This document shows positions 1 to 8,500 of a stretch of DNA of 34,941 nucleotides, one piece after another; the first letter of the stretch is position 1; each line of letters starts with the position of its first letter. Position numbers and translations under genes: made by a program. Source of the stretch: a virus. Where the stretch lies: the IMG/VR virus record IMGVR_UViG_3300006071_000043, positions 1 to 34,941 of that record; one strand, given 5' to 3'. The notes under the pieces are model-generated. The model saw only the letters and a list, made by a program, of their open reading frames with translations, did no database searches and was not told where the DNA came from.

Positions 1-738
1 GGTCCAGATCTAGAGGATCACATTGCACGTCTTATGGCTACCCAGGCTGGTAACGATATTGAGGATACCCTTATTAACGGTACTGGAACTGGTTCAGGTT
101 TGATGTCAGCTTTCGCAGGTTTCCGCACATTGGCTCTTAACAACGCACACGTTGTAGACGCTAATGGATACGGACTTGATAAAACAGTCTTTAACCAAGC
201 TATTAAGACCCTTCCACGTAAGTACAAGCAACGCCGTAATCAACTTCGCTTCTTCACAGGATCGAACTTGGTTCAGGACTACTTGTTCAATTTGACAGCT
301 AACGCTGGCTCAGCAAACCCATTTGATATCGCTTCAGGTATCATCCGTGGTGATGTTGCAGCTAACGATGGTGGTCCAGGAACAGTAACTCCTTTTGCAT
401 TCGGTATCCCAGTTATCAACGTTCCGTTGATCAACGAGACCGTAGCAGGAGACTATTCTGGTGCTTCAGGTTACCATGGTGATGTCCACTTGACATTCCC
501 ACAGAACTTTATCATCGGTATCAAGCGTGATGTAACAGTCTATCGTTTGTTCCAGCCAAAGAAAGACACAATTGAATACACACTATTCATTCGTGTTGGT
601 TGCGTAATGGAAAACTACGATGCACACGTTATCGTCAAGAACGTTAAGGTTGCAGGTTCTACTATGTCTTCTCCTTCATTCGGTTCCGCTATTAACGGCG
701 CCAATGTAACAGGTGGACAAAACGGAAACACATACTAA
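1..738 (+). CDS. Major capsid protein, HK97 fold (5' end missing)
   Basis: C-terminal part (about 245 aa) of the shell protein; the frame is open from base 1, so the true start lies upstream and the internal ATG at 34 is not a start. The tail of the protein has the layout usual in actinophage capsid proteins: a loop region, a segment with GIPVINVP, then a strand with FIIGIKRDVTVYR, then a closing IEYTLFIRVGCVMENYDAHV stretch typical of the P-domain end. Arg is written almost only as CGT/CGC and Phe as TTC, unlike most neighbouring genes which favour AGA and TTT; that suggests selection for high expression. It is followed at once by a hairpin and a new promoter, separating it from the connector genes. 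The family assignment is from memory of the fold's sequence pattern, not from a search. Confidence 0.88.
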   Translation, partial: GPDLEDHIARLMATQAGNDIEDTLINGTGTGSGLMSAFAGFRTLALNNAHVVDANGYGLDKTVFNQAIKTLPRKYKQRRNQLRFFTGSNLVQDYLFNLTANAGSANPFDIASGIIRGDVAANDGGPGTVTPFAFGIPVINVPLINETVAGDYSGASGYHGDVHLTFPQNFIIGIKRDVTVYRLFQPKKDTIEYTLFIRVGCVMENYDAHVIVKNVKVAGSTMSSPSFGSAINGANVTGGQNGNTY

Positions 739-753
739 TTTTTAATTAGTTGC

Positions 754-793
754 AAGGCGGGGAGTTACTTAGGTAGCTCCCTTAGCCATTTTC
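754..793 (+). terminator. Probable intrinsic terminator after capsid gene
   Basis: GGGAG (760-764) pairs with CTCCC (777-781) and an outer GGC (756-758) pairs with GCC (85-87 of the 700s, 785-787) across a small internal loop; a short ATTTT follows. It lies 16 bases past the capsid stop codon and immediately before the promoter at 794. The T tract is short, so termination may be partial. Confidence 0.6.
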
Positions 794-802
794 TGATATA
801 AT
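794..802 (+). promoter_or_regulatory. Extended -10 promoter TGATATAAT
   Basis: Perfect TATAAT hexamer (797-802) with an upstream TG. No clear -35 box. Transcription would start near 808-809, which is exactly at an in-frame ATG (808) and 17 bases before the better-supported start at 826. It belongs to a family of near-identical sites in this window. Confidence 0.7.
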
Positions 803-825
803 TAACAATGACGAGAGGAAGTCAA

Positions 826-1227
826 ATGTCATTTACAGAATTAAAAATTGGTGAGTTGAGAAAAGTAGCAGATTCTTTTGCTATTGAAACTCAAGGATTA
901 AAGTCAAAACAAGAAATCATTGCAGCTCTTGAAGAAGAGGGCATCACTTGGCAGATGTATGCTAAGTTTGATAATGCAGAAAAGCAAGATATTGAGATTC
1001 CAGAGAACGAGAAGAAAAAGAGAGAAAGTAAGATTATGTCAAAAGCAGCAAATCAGATCCTTGTAAAAATGGAAAGAAATAATCATTCATATCAAACAAT
1101 GGGCTTTGAGTTTTCTCAAGAGCACCCATTTGTTGCAATGTCAGAAACAGATGCTCAAAAGATTTTTGATACTCAGGACGGGTTCCGTATTGCTACCCCG
1201 AGAGAAGCTCAGGAATACTACGCATAA
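826..1227 (+). CDS. Small protein with SAP/Rho-N-like N-terminus, head region
   Basis: 133-aa protein directly after the capsid gene. Residues 1-35 (LKIGELRKVADSF, then KSKQEIIAALEEEG) resemble the helix-extended-loop-helix of SAP or Rho N-terminal domains, a domain often met next to capsid genes in actinophages, where its role is unclear. The middle (about 60-75) is Lys/Glu-rich, and the C-terminal half has no family I know. I chose ATG 826 because GAGAGGAAG stands 6 bases upstream; an in-frame ATG at 808 falls right at the predicted transcription start, so a leaderless 139-aa form is possible. First gene of the unit driven by the promoter at 794. Confidence 0.7.
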   Translation: MSFTELKIGELRKVADSFAIETQGLKSKQEIIAALEEEGITWQMYAKFDNAEKQDIEIPENEKKKRESKIMSKAANQILVKMERNNHSYQTMGFEFSQEHPFVAMSETDAQKIFDTQDGFRIATPREAQEYYA

Positions 1228-1250
1228 ATAAAAAATAGGGGGTGTTCTGA

Positions 1251-2201
1251 TTGCAAACAATCAACACTAATAGTCAGGAAAAGATACAACTAGAAGTCTT
1301 TAATAATGGAGTTCTAGCCCAAGCGGATAGCCTTCCAACATTGTCAATATATGATGCTGATAATGATGCAAATCCAATAACAGGATTTTCGGGACTTAAT
1401 GCCGTGGATGAAAACCCCGCTGGTGTTTATTCTTTCTTGCTTACCCCCGCAATAACAAATATTAACAGAACTTTGGAAATTCGATGGAGTTATACAGTAA
1501 ATGGTGTCTCAACTGTTCAAACTGATTTCTACTCCATCGAAACTCCATATTCTACGGTTTCAGAAACTATAGACTTTCTAGGTTTTGGTTCAATCCCATC
1601 ACAAATAAATTATATGGATCCAAAATCTATTGTCAGTGCAGAAAAAGTTGCAAGAACTATTATTGAAGGATATACGGGCATTAAGTTTTATACTTATTAT
1701 GGTGCTCAAGAGATATATGCAATTGGTGGCAATACAATCCAATTGACAGAAAGAATGTTAAGAATTGATCAAATTTGGGAAAACCAAATATTGGTTTATG
1801 ATGGAACTCAAAATCCAGTTTACGATACATTTGGATACAATACTGAAATAAGTCCAACAGGATACCAAGTTAGAATATGGTACCCAGCTTGGCCAGATGG
1901 CTGGAACAACGAGATGGACCCAGAGATTTATGAGTATGGTCGTTTTAGAGATGGATACTTATATAGATTTGTTGGTCAAGTGGGTTATAAGTATGTCCCA
2001 GAAGATATAAAGCTTGCTTCCATGCTTTTAATTCAAGATATTCTTTCAAACGATTATAACTGGAGAAATAAATATTTGTCTAAAGTTAACCTCAGTGAAA
2101 TTTCATTTGAAATGGGCGGCGGAGCTTTTGACGGTACAGGAAATATTGTTGTAGACAATATACTTGATCAATACCGTAAAGCAAATATCGTGATAATCTA
2201 A
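1251..2201 (+). CDS. Head-tail connector (adaptor) with N-terminal Ig-like domain
   Basis: 316 aa, TTG start preceded by GGGGGTG. Two parts can be seen. Residues 1-95 are strand-rich (pattern ending GVYSFLLTP, then LEIRWSYTVNG, then a TDFYSIETP exit strand), like the Ig-type domain found ahead of many actinophage connector proteins. Residues 120-316 are a helix-strand-helix body with aromatic-rich loops (YPAWPDGW) and a closing long helix, consistent with the gp6/gp15 class of head-tail adaptors that dock under the portal. The position just after the capsid region and before stopper and terminator candidates supports this. Stop and the next start overlap as TAATG, so the two are probably translationally coupled. 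The connector call rests mostly on position and general shape. Confidence 0.62.
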   Translation: MQTINTNSQEKIQLEVFNNGVLAQADSLPTLSIYDADNDANPITGFSGLNAVDENPAGVYSFLLTPAITNINRTLEIRWSYTVNGVSTVQTDFYSIETPYSTVSETIDFLGFGSIPSQINYMDPKSIVSAEKVARTIIEGYTGIKFYTYYGAQEIYAIGGNTIQLTERMLRIDQIWENQILVYDGTQNPVYDTFGYNTEISPTGYQVRIWYPAWPDGWNNEMDPEIYEYGRFRDGYLYRFVGQVGYKYVPEDIKLASMLLIQDILSNDYNWRNKYLSKVNLSEISFEMGGGAFDGTGNIVVDNILDQYRKANIVII

Positions 2202-2656
2202 TGTTTACATCAAAGACAAATGGATCTTTTACTGGCTCTGTTTTTAATATGAAGGCAGATATCTACATACAAGAAAATGTTCAAGATTCAACGGGTGCCA
2301 TAAAGCGTCAATGGTTATATGATAGAACGGTTCAGTGTAAAGTTGATCCAGTTAAAATGCGTGGTGCTTCAACTAGAAGTGATAATAAATCTTTTAGCAG
2401 GGGTTCTGATTTAACTTATGATGAAAAAATGCAGCTTAAAATGTACGGGTTTGAATTGCTTAGCAAGCGTTGGCGTGTCACCAATATTAGAACAAGTACA
2501 AATGAACAAATATTTGTTGAAGTAGATAAATATGATAAGCCAGACACTATTTTTGAAGTTACTGCTTCTCACGCTGTCCTAGACCCATTTGGAAAAATTG
2601 CTTATTATGAAGCAGTTCTTCTAAGAAGTGAAGTCCAAGATGACAGTCAAGCTTGA
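2201..2656 (+). CDS. Putative head-closure (stopper) protein
   Basis: 151 aa, start coupled to the previous gene through TAATG. The protein is predicted to be mainly beta: an opening ADIYIQENVQDSTG hairpin, a Lys/Arg-rich middle and a closing RWRVTNIRTSTNEQIFVEVDKY pair of strands followed by a short acidic tail. Small beta-barrel proteins in this slot of siphophage genomes usually plug the connector (SPP1 gp16 / lambda FII type). I cannot see a diagnostic motif, so the call is from gene order. The 3' end overlaps the next gene by 17 bases. Confidence 0.5.
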   Translation: MFTSKTNGSFTGSVFNMKADIYIQENVQDSTGAIKRQWLYDRTVQCKVDPVKMRGASTRSDNKSFSRGSDLTYDEKMQLKMYGFELLSKRWRVTNIRTSTNEQIFVEVDKYDKPDTIFEVTASHAVLDPFGKIAYYEAVLLRSEVQDDSQA

Positions 2657-3365
2657 GGTTAATGCAGCTCAAATAGGCTCAGATCTAGCAGATTGGCTGG
2701 GCGGATTAGAAGAACTAAAAAACCCTTCTGTTTTAACTCAGCTATCAAAAGCTATATTTTCAATTACAGGTGAGAGATTTGTGATTGACGTTGATAACTA
2801 TGCAAGACTTAATCCTAAAAAAATGCACCATGTTTATGAGTGGGGTCAAATAGGAAGTCCAGCGGGCAGACTTTTTGTCGTTGAAAGAAGTCAGATACTT
2901 TATGGAAACCTTGTAGTATCAACAAATTTTTTACAATCAAAAATGCCAGTACCTATAAGTCCAGAACTTTTGACTCCAGGAAAAACAGGCAAAGTTGTTT
3001 CAAGAAGAAACATATTTAGAAATAAGGCAGAAGTTATGGAATCAGGAACACCTGTTTCATTTTCAGCAAAAAGAGTTTTAGCTTTTATGGGAAATAATGG
3101 AATAACTTTTATAAAGCCAGGCACACAAGTAAATATATTACATCCAGGCGGGATCAACACTAAAAATGCTTTTGCTAGTTATATGCTTGAATGGTATACT
3201 ACAAAAGCAAATACAGTTATGGATGCTTCTGGGTTTTATGAGTCTTTGGCTAATGATGTTTCAAATGCATTAAACTCAAGCACAGCTAAAGGAAGTCTTT
3301 CTGCTGTAAGAAATGCAGTTACAAATCTTGTAAATAAAGTTGATTTAGGGGCTACAATTAAATGA
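2640..3365 (+). CDS. Neck / tail-completion protein candidate
   Basis: 241 aa. ATG 2640 is preferred (AAGTGAAG upstream); an in-frame GTG at 2628 would add four residues. The N-terminal 45 residues are amphipathic helices (DLADWLGGLEELKN), followed by a stretch reading HHVYEWGQIGSPAGRLF and a Lys/Arg-rich basic middle with the SRRNIFRNKAEVMESGTPVSF segment; the C-terminus ends in helices. An HxVYEWG motif of this sort occurs in HK97 gp10-like neck proteins of other actinophages, as I recall them. It sits between the stopper and the terminator candidates and overlaps both (17 and 4 bases), so it is part of one translational chain. Confidence 0.5.
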   Translation: MTVKLEVNAAQIGSDLADWLGGLEELKNPSVLTQLSKAIFSITGERFVIDVDNYARLNPKKMHHVYEWGQIGSPAGRLFVVERSQILYGNLVVSTNFLQSKMPVPISPELLTPGKTGKVVSRRNIFRNKAEVMESGTPVSFSAKRVLAFMGNNGITFIKPGTQVNILHPGGINTKNAFASYMLEWYTTKANTVMDASGFYESLANDVSNALNSSTAKGSLSAVRNAVTNLVNKVDLGATIK

Positions 3366-3892
3366 CAATAGATTATTCAAAAATAGCTGCATTTGATGTA
3401 AGAAATGCTATATGGGCGGAACTTCAAAGAGTTGGTCTTTTAGATCCACAAGATTATTATGCTGATGGTTTTTCTGATCCACTAATACCTATAGTACCGT
3501 CACAACAAGTACCAGAATTCAACAACCTTTTGCCTGGTAAAACATATATAACCTATGATATTATTCAAAAAAATTATGGGGTTCAATGGTGGATTTCTGA
3601 AGAATCTATGGTTATGCAAATTATATCTAGAAGCAATTCACAGATTATATCTATTATTAACTTCCTTACAGATCTATTTAGAAGATATGAGCTTTCTGCT
3701 GCTGATATAAATGATGTGGCCCACGCTGCCAACAGCCCATTTAAATTCTTGTATTTTAAGCTGGAATCAGCTAATCCCGTCCAACCCTTTATTGATGAGG
3801 GCGGTTATATGAGTGGTGACATGTCCATAGGCTATACTTATACCCGTGAAGTAGATGAGGGCACAGCAACCAACACTGGGCGATATATCTAA
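3362..3892 (+). CDS. Putative tail terminator protein
   Basis: 176 aa, starts in an ATGA overlap with the previous stop. The layout is that of tail terminator proteins capping the tube: N-terminal helix (DVRNAIWAELQRVGLL), a Pro-rich loop naming a loaded strand (PGKTYITYDI), a central strand (WISEESMVMQIISR) paired with a long helix (QIISIINFLTDLFRRYE), and a final antiparallel pair ending GYMSGDMSIGYTYTREVDEG. It is the last gene of the head-neck unit and the tail tube gene follows after a promoter, the usual order in siphophages. No diagnostic motif is known to me; identification is by fold pattern and position. Confidence 0.6.
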   Translation: MTIDYSKIAAFDVRNAIWAELQRVGLLDPQDYYADGFSDPLIPIVPSQQVPEFNNLLPGKTYITYDIIQKNYGVQWWISEESMVMQIISRSNSQIISIINFLTDLFRRYELSAADINDVAHAANSPFKFLYFKLESANPVQPFIDEGGYMSGDMSIGYTYTREVDEGTATNTGRYI

Positions 3893-3914
3893 AGTTTGAG
3901 TTATATCCGTTTGA

Positions 3915-3923
3915 TGCTATGAT
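3915..3923 (+). promoter_or_regulatory. Extended -10 promoter TGCTATGAT before tail tube gene
   Basis: TATGAT at 3918-3923 with TG upstream, in the 99-base gap ahead of the tail tube gene. Predicted start of transcription is about 3930, giving a leader of about 60 bases. One mismatch from the family consensus. The gap otherwise holds only the small reading frame at 3929 and a ribosome site (AAGGTGGTGA). Confidence 0.55.
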
Positions 3924-3928
3924 TTTCT

Positions 3929-3988
3929 ATGAGGAAGCACGTCATATTTTTTGGTTTAATTTTTAAAATAAATAAGGTGGTGAAATAA
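3929..3988 (+). CDS. Possible leaderless 19-codon leader ORF
   Basis: An ATG lies 5 bases after the -10 hexamer, the same spacing as at the 794/808 site, and opens a 19-codon frame (MRKHVIFFGLIFK then basic/hydrophobic residues) that fills the entire leader and stops 3 bases before the tail tube ATG. The tail tube ribosome site lies inside its last codons. It could be a translated leader that couples to the tail tube gene, or chance. AT-rich leaders often contain short open frames, so confidence is low. Confidence 0.25.
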   Translation: MRKHVIFFGLIFKINKVVK

Positions 3989-3991
3989 AAA

Positions 3992-4801
3992 ATGGCTACA
4001 AGTACAAAAAACGTAATCGTTGGTGCAGCATCTCTATTCGTGTCTGTTGGTAACAGCTCAAATAACACAGGTCGCCCAACAACATATCAATCAGATCTTA
4101 CAACCCTTTTGCCAACAAACACATCAGCACGTTCAGGACTTTTGAATCCTAATAACGGATATCGTGAAGTTGGATACACAAACACAGGTCTTGAAGTTTC
4201 TTATGAACCAACATACGGTGAAGTAATGGTTGATCAGCTTTTGGACGCAGCTCGTATTTTCAAGCAAACACTTAAAGTTTTGTTGAAGACCGAACTTACA
4301 GAAGCAACTCTTGAGAACCTTCAGTTCTCATGGGGTCAAATGGATTCATACTATGTTGCAAACTCAACTGGCTCAGTTGTAAACGTTCCAGCAATTCTTA
4401 ATAATGATTCTAACGTTAACAGCACTCCAGATACTCCAGCAGCAACATTAAACATTGCAGCAGGTGCTTTGGGAGATGCTCCAGTAGAGCGTGTGCTTAT
4501 TGCAGTTGGACAAGCTCCAGCACAAATTGGTACATCAAAGGCTTTCAATGATCCAGCATCTAACGGCGGTGCTACACCAGTCGTTTCAGTAGGAACAGGT
4601 TCTGTTACTACAGTTGCTCGTCAGAAAGAGCGTGTCTACGTTGCACGTCGTGTTGTTTCAATTGATACAACAATGCATGCTTTGAAGCGTGATGCAGCAA
4701 CAGTGTTCCCAGTGAACTTCCGTTGCTTGCCTGATTCTGATCCAGCATACGCTGGTGCAGAATATGGTGTTGTTATTGATCGTGTCTACGGCACATTCTA
4801 A
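3992..4801 (+). CDS. Major tail (tube) protein
   Basis: 269 aa, ribosome site AAGGTGGTGA 6-7 bases upstream. Monomer of the tail tube. It opens with a low-complexity STKNVIVGAASLFVSVG strand, has a segment GYREVGYTNTGLEVSYEPTYGEVMVDQ which is the common 'G..T.GG.....' first sheet of actinophage tube proteins, a helix VDQLLDAARIFKQTL, an Ala/Pro/Thr-rich insertion (about 150-180) and a C-terminal sheet ending in VFPVNFRCLPDSD and a short strand. Like the capsid gene it uses CGT/CGC for Arg and TTC for Phe, marking it as one of the most abundant products. It is insulated by its own promoter (3915) and terminator (4833). Confidence 0.82.
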   Translation: MATSTKNVIVGAASLFVSVGNSSNNTGRPTTYQSDLTTLLPTNTSARSGLLNPNNGYREVGYTNTGLEVSYEPTYGEVMVDQLLDAARIFKQTLKVLLKTELTEATLENLQFSWGQMDSYYVANSTGSVVNVPAILNNDSNVNSTPDTPAATLNIAAGALGDAPVERVLIAVGQAPAQIGTSKAFNDPASNGGATPVVSVGTGSVTTVARQKERVYVARRVVSIDTTMHALKRDAATVFPVNFRCLPDSDPAYAGAEYGVVIDRVYGTF

Positions 4802-4832
4802 ACAATACTAAATTACAACTTAATATAGATTT

Positions 4833-4872
4833 CAGACCCCTGCCGAAAGGCGGGGGTTCTGAGTTTGTTTAT
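4833..4872 (+). terminator. Strong intrinsic terminator after tail tube gene
   Basis: ACCCCTGCC (about 4836-4844) pairs with GGCGGGGGT across a GAAA tetraloop, all nine pairs closed with one T:G wobble; CAG/CTG extends the stem past a one-base bulge. It is followed by GAGTTTGTTT. The stem carries the GCGGG pentamer discussed in the findings. A new promoter follows at 4884. Confidence 0.82.
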
Positions 4873-4883
4873 ACTAATTATAT

Positions 4884-4892
4884 TGGTATAAT
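4884..4892 (+). promoter_or_regulatory. Extended -10 promoter TGGTATAAT
   Basis: Perfect TATAAT (4887-4892) with TG upstream; start of transcription near 4899, then an AAAGGAG ribosome site at 4905-4911 and a TTG start at 4919. Drives the chaperone, tape measure and tail tip genes, over 12 kb with no other clear promoter until 17065. Confidence 0.72.
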
Positions 4893-4918
4893 TTAACTAA
4901 CAACAAAGGAGCTATAAA

Positions 4919-5254
4919 TTGGCAACAACAGTATATGATACAGTAGATATTGAAATAAGTGATGGTTCAACCATTACTCTAAAACCACTGCCTATTAAAC
5001 AGTTAAGAAAGTTCATGGAAGTTGTAAACTCCATGGGAATTGATGAAAATAAAACAGAGCTAGATGCTATGGACCAGTTTGTAGAAGCAGCACTTATATG
5101 TGTAGATGGTCTAGGAAGAAAAGATCTTGCTGATAAAGACAAGTTTGAGGAAGTTATTGACACTCCTACTATGATGAAGATTCTTGAAGTTGCTGGAGGT
5201 TTGAAGCTCACAGACCCAAACCTTCTGGGAGCGGCTCTAGTTGGGACGAACTAG
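4919..5254 (+). CDS. Tail assembly chaperone (gpG-like)
   Basis: 111 aa, TTG start with AAAGGAG 7 bases upstream. Small acidic protein with a beta N-terminus (VDIEISDGSTITLKPLPIKQLRKF) and a helical body, the pattern of lambda gpG-type chaperones that coat the tape measure during tail assembly. It lies between tube and tape measure genes, as expected. The 3' end carries a -1 slippery site (CCCAAAC, 5215-5221), so part of the ribosomes should continue into a second frame to give the longer form. Related proteins have this ITLRPL/KxLRKFM opening in other actinophages, as I recall. Confidence 0.8.
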   Translation: MATTVYDTVDIEISDGSTITLKPLPIKQLRKFMEVVNSMGIDENKTELDAMDQFVEAALICVDGLGRKDLADKDKFEEVIDTPTMMKILEVAGGLKLTDPNLLGAALVGTN

Positions 5255-5532
5255 ATCTAAGCTCCTTAGAGTCTGAGATTTTTTCTTTAGGTCATTGGAA
5301 AAATTTTGATGAACTAGAGGAAAATCTTTCTATCAATGAACTTAATGCTTTGGTAAAAGCAATAAGGGAAAAAGAAGAAAGACAAATGAAGTTCTTTGCA
5401 GCAATCAATGGTGTAGACCTTGAAGAAGGTAATAAAGAGCCAGAAGATGTTGCAGCTCTTCGGAATGCAAATATTGCATCCAAAGAAGGCTTTGGAGTTG
5501 GCGAAGGCTTAGGCTTTATGTCAATGGAATAA
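4919..5532 (+). CDS. Tail assembly chaperone, -1 frameshift product (gpGT-like)
   Basis: Joined product: frame from 4919 through the codon ending at 5221, then the -1 frame from 5221 to the stop at 5530-5532, about 204 aa in all. The second frame is open from 5188 but has no start codon with a good ribosome site before a TTG at 5350, and the DNA between 5254 and 5350 would otherwise be unexplained. The C-terminal extension is acidic and helical (SWDELDLSSLESEIFSLG, KEEERQMKF-like segments), as in lambda gpT. In tails of this class the ratio of short to long form matters for assembly. The tape measure gene follows 19 bases later. Confidence 0.8.
5215..5265 (+). promoter_or_regulatory. Programmed -1 frameshift signal: CCCAAAC plus stem
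   Basis: Heptamer C CCA AAC at 5215-5221 is in the right phase for X XXY YYZ tandem slippage. Six bases later an outer stem GGAGC (5228-5232) with GCTCC (5261-5265) encloses an inner 7-bp stem TCTAGTT (5236-5242) with AACTAGA (5249-5255). The stop of the short form lies inside the structure. Seen directly in the sequence; activity is inferred. Confidence 0.8.
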
Positions 5533-5551
5533 CAGGGGGTGAGAGCATAAC

Positions 5552-8500
5552 TTGGCAAAGATAGAATTAAATATAGTTGCACTTGGCGACTTCTCTGCGG
5601 TTAATGCTCAAATAAAATCCCTTCAAGTACAAGTTGATGCACTTAATAAAGGTGTGGCGGGCGTAGGTTTAGGTCCGCAATTAACAAAAGATTTACAAGC
5701 AGCTCAGACAGCATTTAAAAATACAATGCTGTCTACTGGACAGTTTACAATGCAAACTGTTAAGATGGCTTCTGAAACTGAAAAGTTTGGCACAGCACTT
5801 GTTGCGGGTAAATTAAAACTTTCTGATTATTTCAATATAATTACAGGAAAAGCAGGACAAGCAACAGCATCAATGAATGCTCTTGCAGAATCCCAAGTAA
5901 AATTAAATAACTCTGTTGTAATACAAAATAAACAGGGTTTTCTAGATGTATATACCCCAACAGCATTTAATGAAGTAGCTCAAGCAGAAGACCTTGTTAC
6001 AATGAAGGCAATGTTGATGCAGAAAGCTATTGATGGTGGATCAACAGCCCTTATCAACTTTGGTAAGAATACACAGTGGGCGGGTCGCCAATTAACAGTT
6101 GGTCTTACAATGCCTATGGTTATGTTTGGTGCAGCAGCAGTTAAATCATTCCAACAAACAAACGTAGAACTTACAAGACTTCAAAGACTTTATGGAGAAG
6201 GTCTTACTCCTCCATCACAAGCACAACTTAATCAAATATCTGGACAAGTTCTCCAGCTTGGGACTCAAATTGCACAAACCATGGGTATAGCCCAAACAGA
6301 AACAGTTAAAACTGCAGCAAATTTTGCAGCTATGGGTAAACAAGGTCAAGAACTTCTTAATATAACAACTCAAACAGAACGTTTGTCAAAACTTGGAGGA
6401 GTTGATTCTCAGCAAGCAACGGATGCAATTGTTGCTTTGCAAAATGTTTATAAAGTAAGTACTAATGATTTGGCAAATGCAGTTAACTTTTTGTCTGACG
6501 TTCAAAAGCAAACAACAATGTCGCTTACAGATATGACAACCGCTATTCCAAAAGTTGGTCCTATTATGGAACAATTAGGCGGAACATATAAAGATACTGC
6601 AGTCATGCTTCTTGCAATGCGTGAAGCTGGAATTCCAGCAGCTCAATCTGCCAACGCATTAAAGTCTGCAATGGCATCTATAATTGCCCCAACATCTGCA
6701 GCTGTAAAAGAGTTTGAGTCTTTTGGTATTAACTTAAACTCAATAAAGAGTGCTGGCGGACCAGTACAAATGATTCAAGCATTACAAGCTTCTCTTCAGA
6801 GTTTATCTCCACTTGTAAGAGAACAACTTATTGAAAAGTTATTTGGTAAGTTTCAATTTGCTCGTATTTCTGCTCTTATTGACAACTTTGGCAAGGCGGG
6901 GAGCCAAACAGTTAATGCATTAAAAGTTGCAGGAGCTACATCAAGTCAGTTAGCAGACTTGGCAAATCAAGAAATGAAGCAAGCAACATCTTCTGTATCT
7001 GCACAATGGACAAGAGCATTAGAAGGGTTTAAAGCAACACTTTACCCCATTGGACAAAAGTTTGTTGAAATGGGATCAATAATTTTGGGTGTTGCAAATA
7101 AAATCGGTAAAGCGTTTAGTAGTTTACCTTCACCACTCAAAGGCTTCTTTGGTTTTCTTGTAATAGGTGCAGCGTTAGCTGGACCTCTTATCATGTTAAC
7201 TGGTCTTTTATCTAACTTTGCTGGCTATATACTTAAAGGTGTTGGTTTAGTAACAAAGCTTGCAAATGGCGGTATGAGCCTTAAAGAATTACTTACACCA
7301 GAGATAATTGCATCTCAAAAAGCAGCAGAGTTGTTTTCAAATCAAATAGTTAATGACGTTGATGCAGTAGATTTATTAAACCAAGCAATTGAAAGACTTA
7401 CAGTTTCATTGTCCGAAATGTCAAGTGCAATGTCATTAGGCACTGGCGATATAGCTACAAAAACAGCAGCAGTTGCTGCAACATCAGCAAATCTTGCAAA
7501 CGTAAATGGAGTGGGCGAAGGCGGGGTCACTGGCCCAGAAGGAATTTTTTATAGAGTTCAAAAAGAAGATTATAAATATGTTTCAACACCTACAGGACAA
7601 GCTTTAGGAATTACAAAACCTGCTATTAAATTAAAACCACCTACAGGTTTTTATGGTACTAACATAGATGGCCTAAATACAAGATTGGCAAACTCAGGTG
7701 TAACTGGTCAAGAAATAATAACCAGCATGACTTCATACACAAAAGAAATCAATAATGCTGTAACTAAATTTAAAACAAGCACGTCCGACTATCTAGATAC
7801 TATTATTAAAATGAAAGATCAAGCTGGTCAAGGAATTGTTAGCGAAGAAGAAGCAAATAATTTAAAAGCTGAAATTAATAATGCTCTTCAAGCAGAGTTA
7901 ATTGCTCTTGATGAAGCAGGAGTAAAAATAACTGATCAAAACAGTCCTTTGTTTTCAGTTTCAGATAGAATAATTCGTGAAAGAGCAGCAGCAACAGGTA
8001 ATGCAGATATGCTTACTACGTGGGAGCAGGCAAATACTCAATATAGTGCTTATCCAGACTATGCAAACAGAAGCGGAAAAACAAATCCAATAAGCTTATC
8101 AGTACCTGGTCGTAACGAAGCTCAGATTGCTGCTTATAAAGCAGAAGGTGAAGGAAATGTTTTCTTTCATCAAGGCAATGATTTTTTCTTAAAAGCTAGA
8201 GCAAAAATTATAGAGCAAGCAAAATCAACTTATCAAGCAGCTGCAAATGCAATTAATACCGTTTTGGGTACTACAATCGGTAAAGATAAAAGCATTGAAG
8301 CGGCAGGAGTAAAAACTGGAGAGTCTTTCATAACTCCTATGCAGGCAACCATTGAGGCTGGTATGCCAGGGCTTGCAACAGCTTCGGCAGAGGCAATAAC
8401 TGCAGAAACAAGTGTATTTAGCGAAGCTGCGGGGGTAGCAGGTGATGCTGCAGGCCTTACGTTCATGGAAAGAATGAAGAACAAGCTAACAAGCAATGGT

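Noticed and set aside
34-738. Capsid gene starting at ATG 34
   Set aside because: The frame continues to the window edge and this would cut off essential parts of the capsid fold.
5350-5532. Separate gene starting at TTG 5350
   Set aside because: No ribosome site, and the frame is open well upstream to the slippery site; better explained as the frameshift extension.
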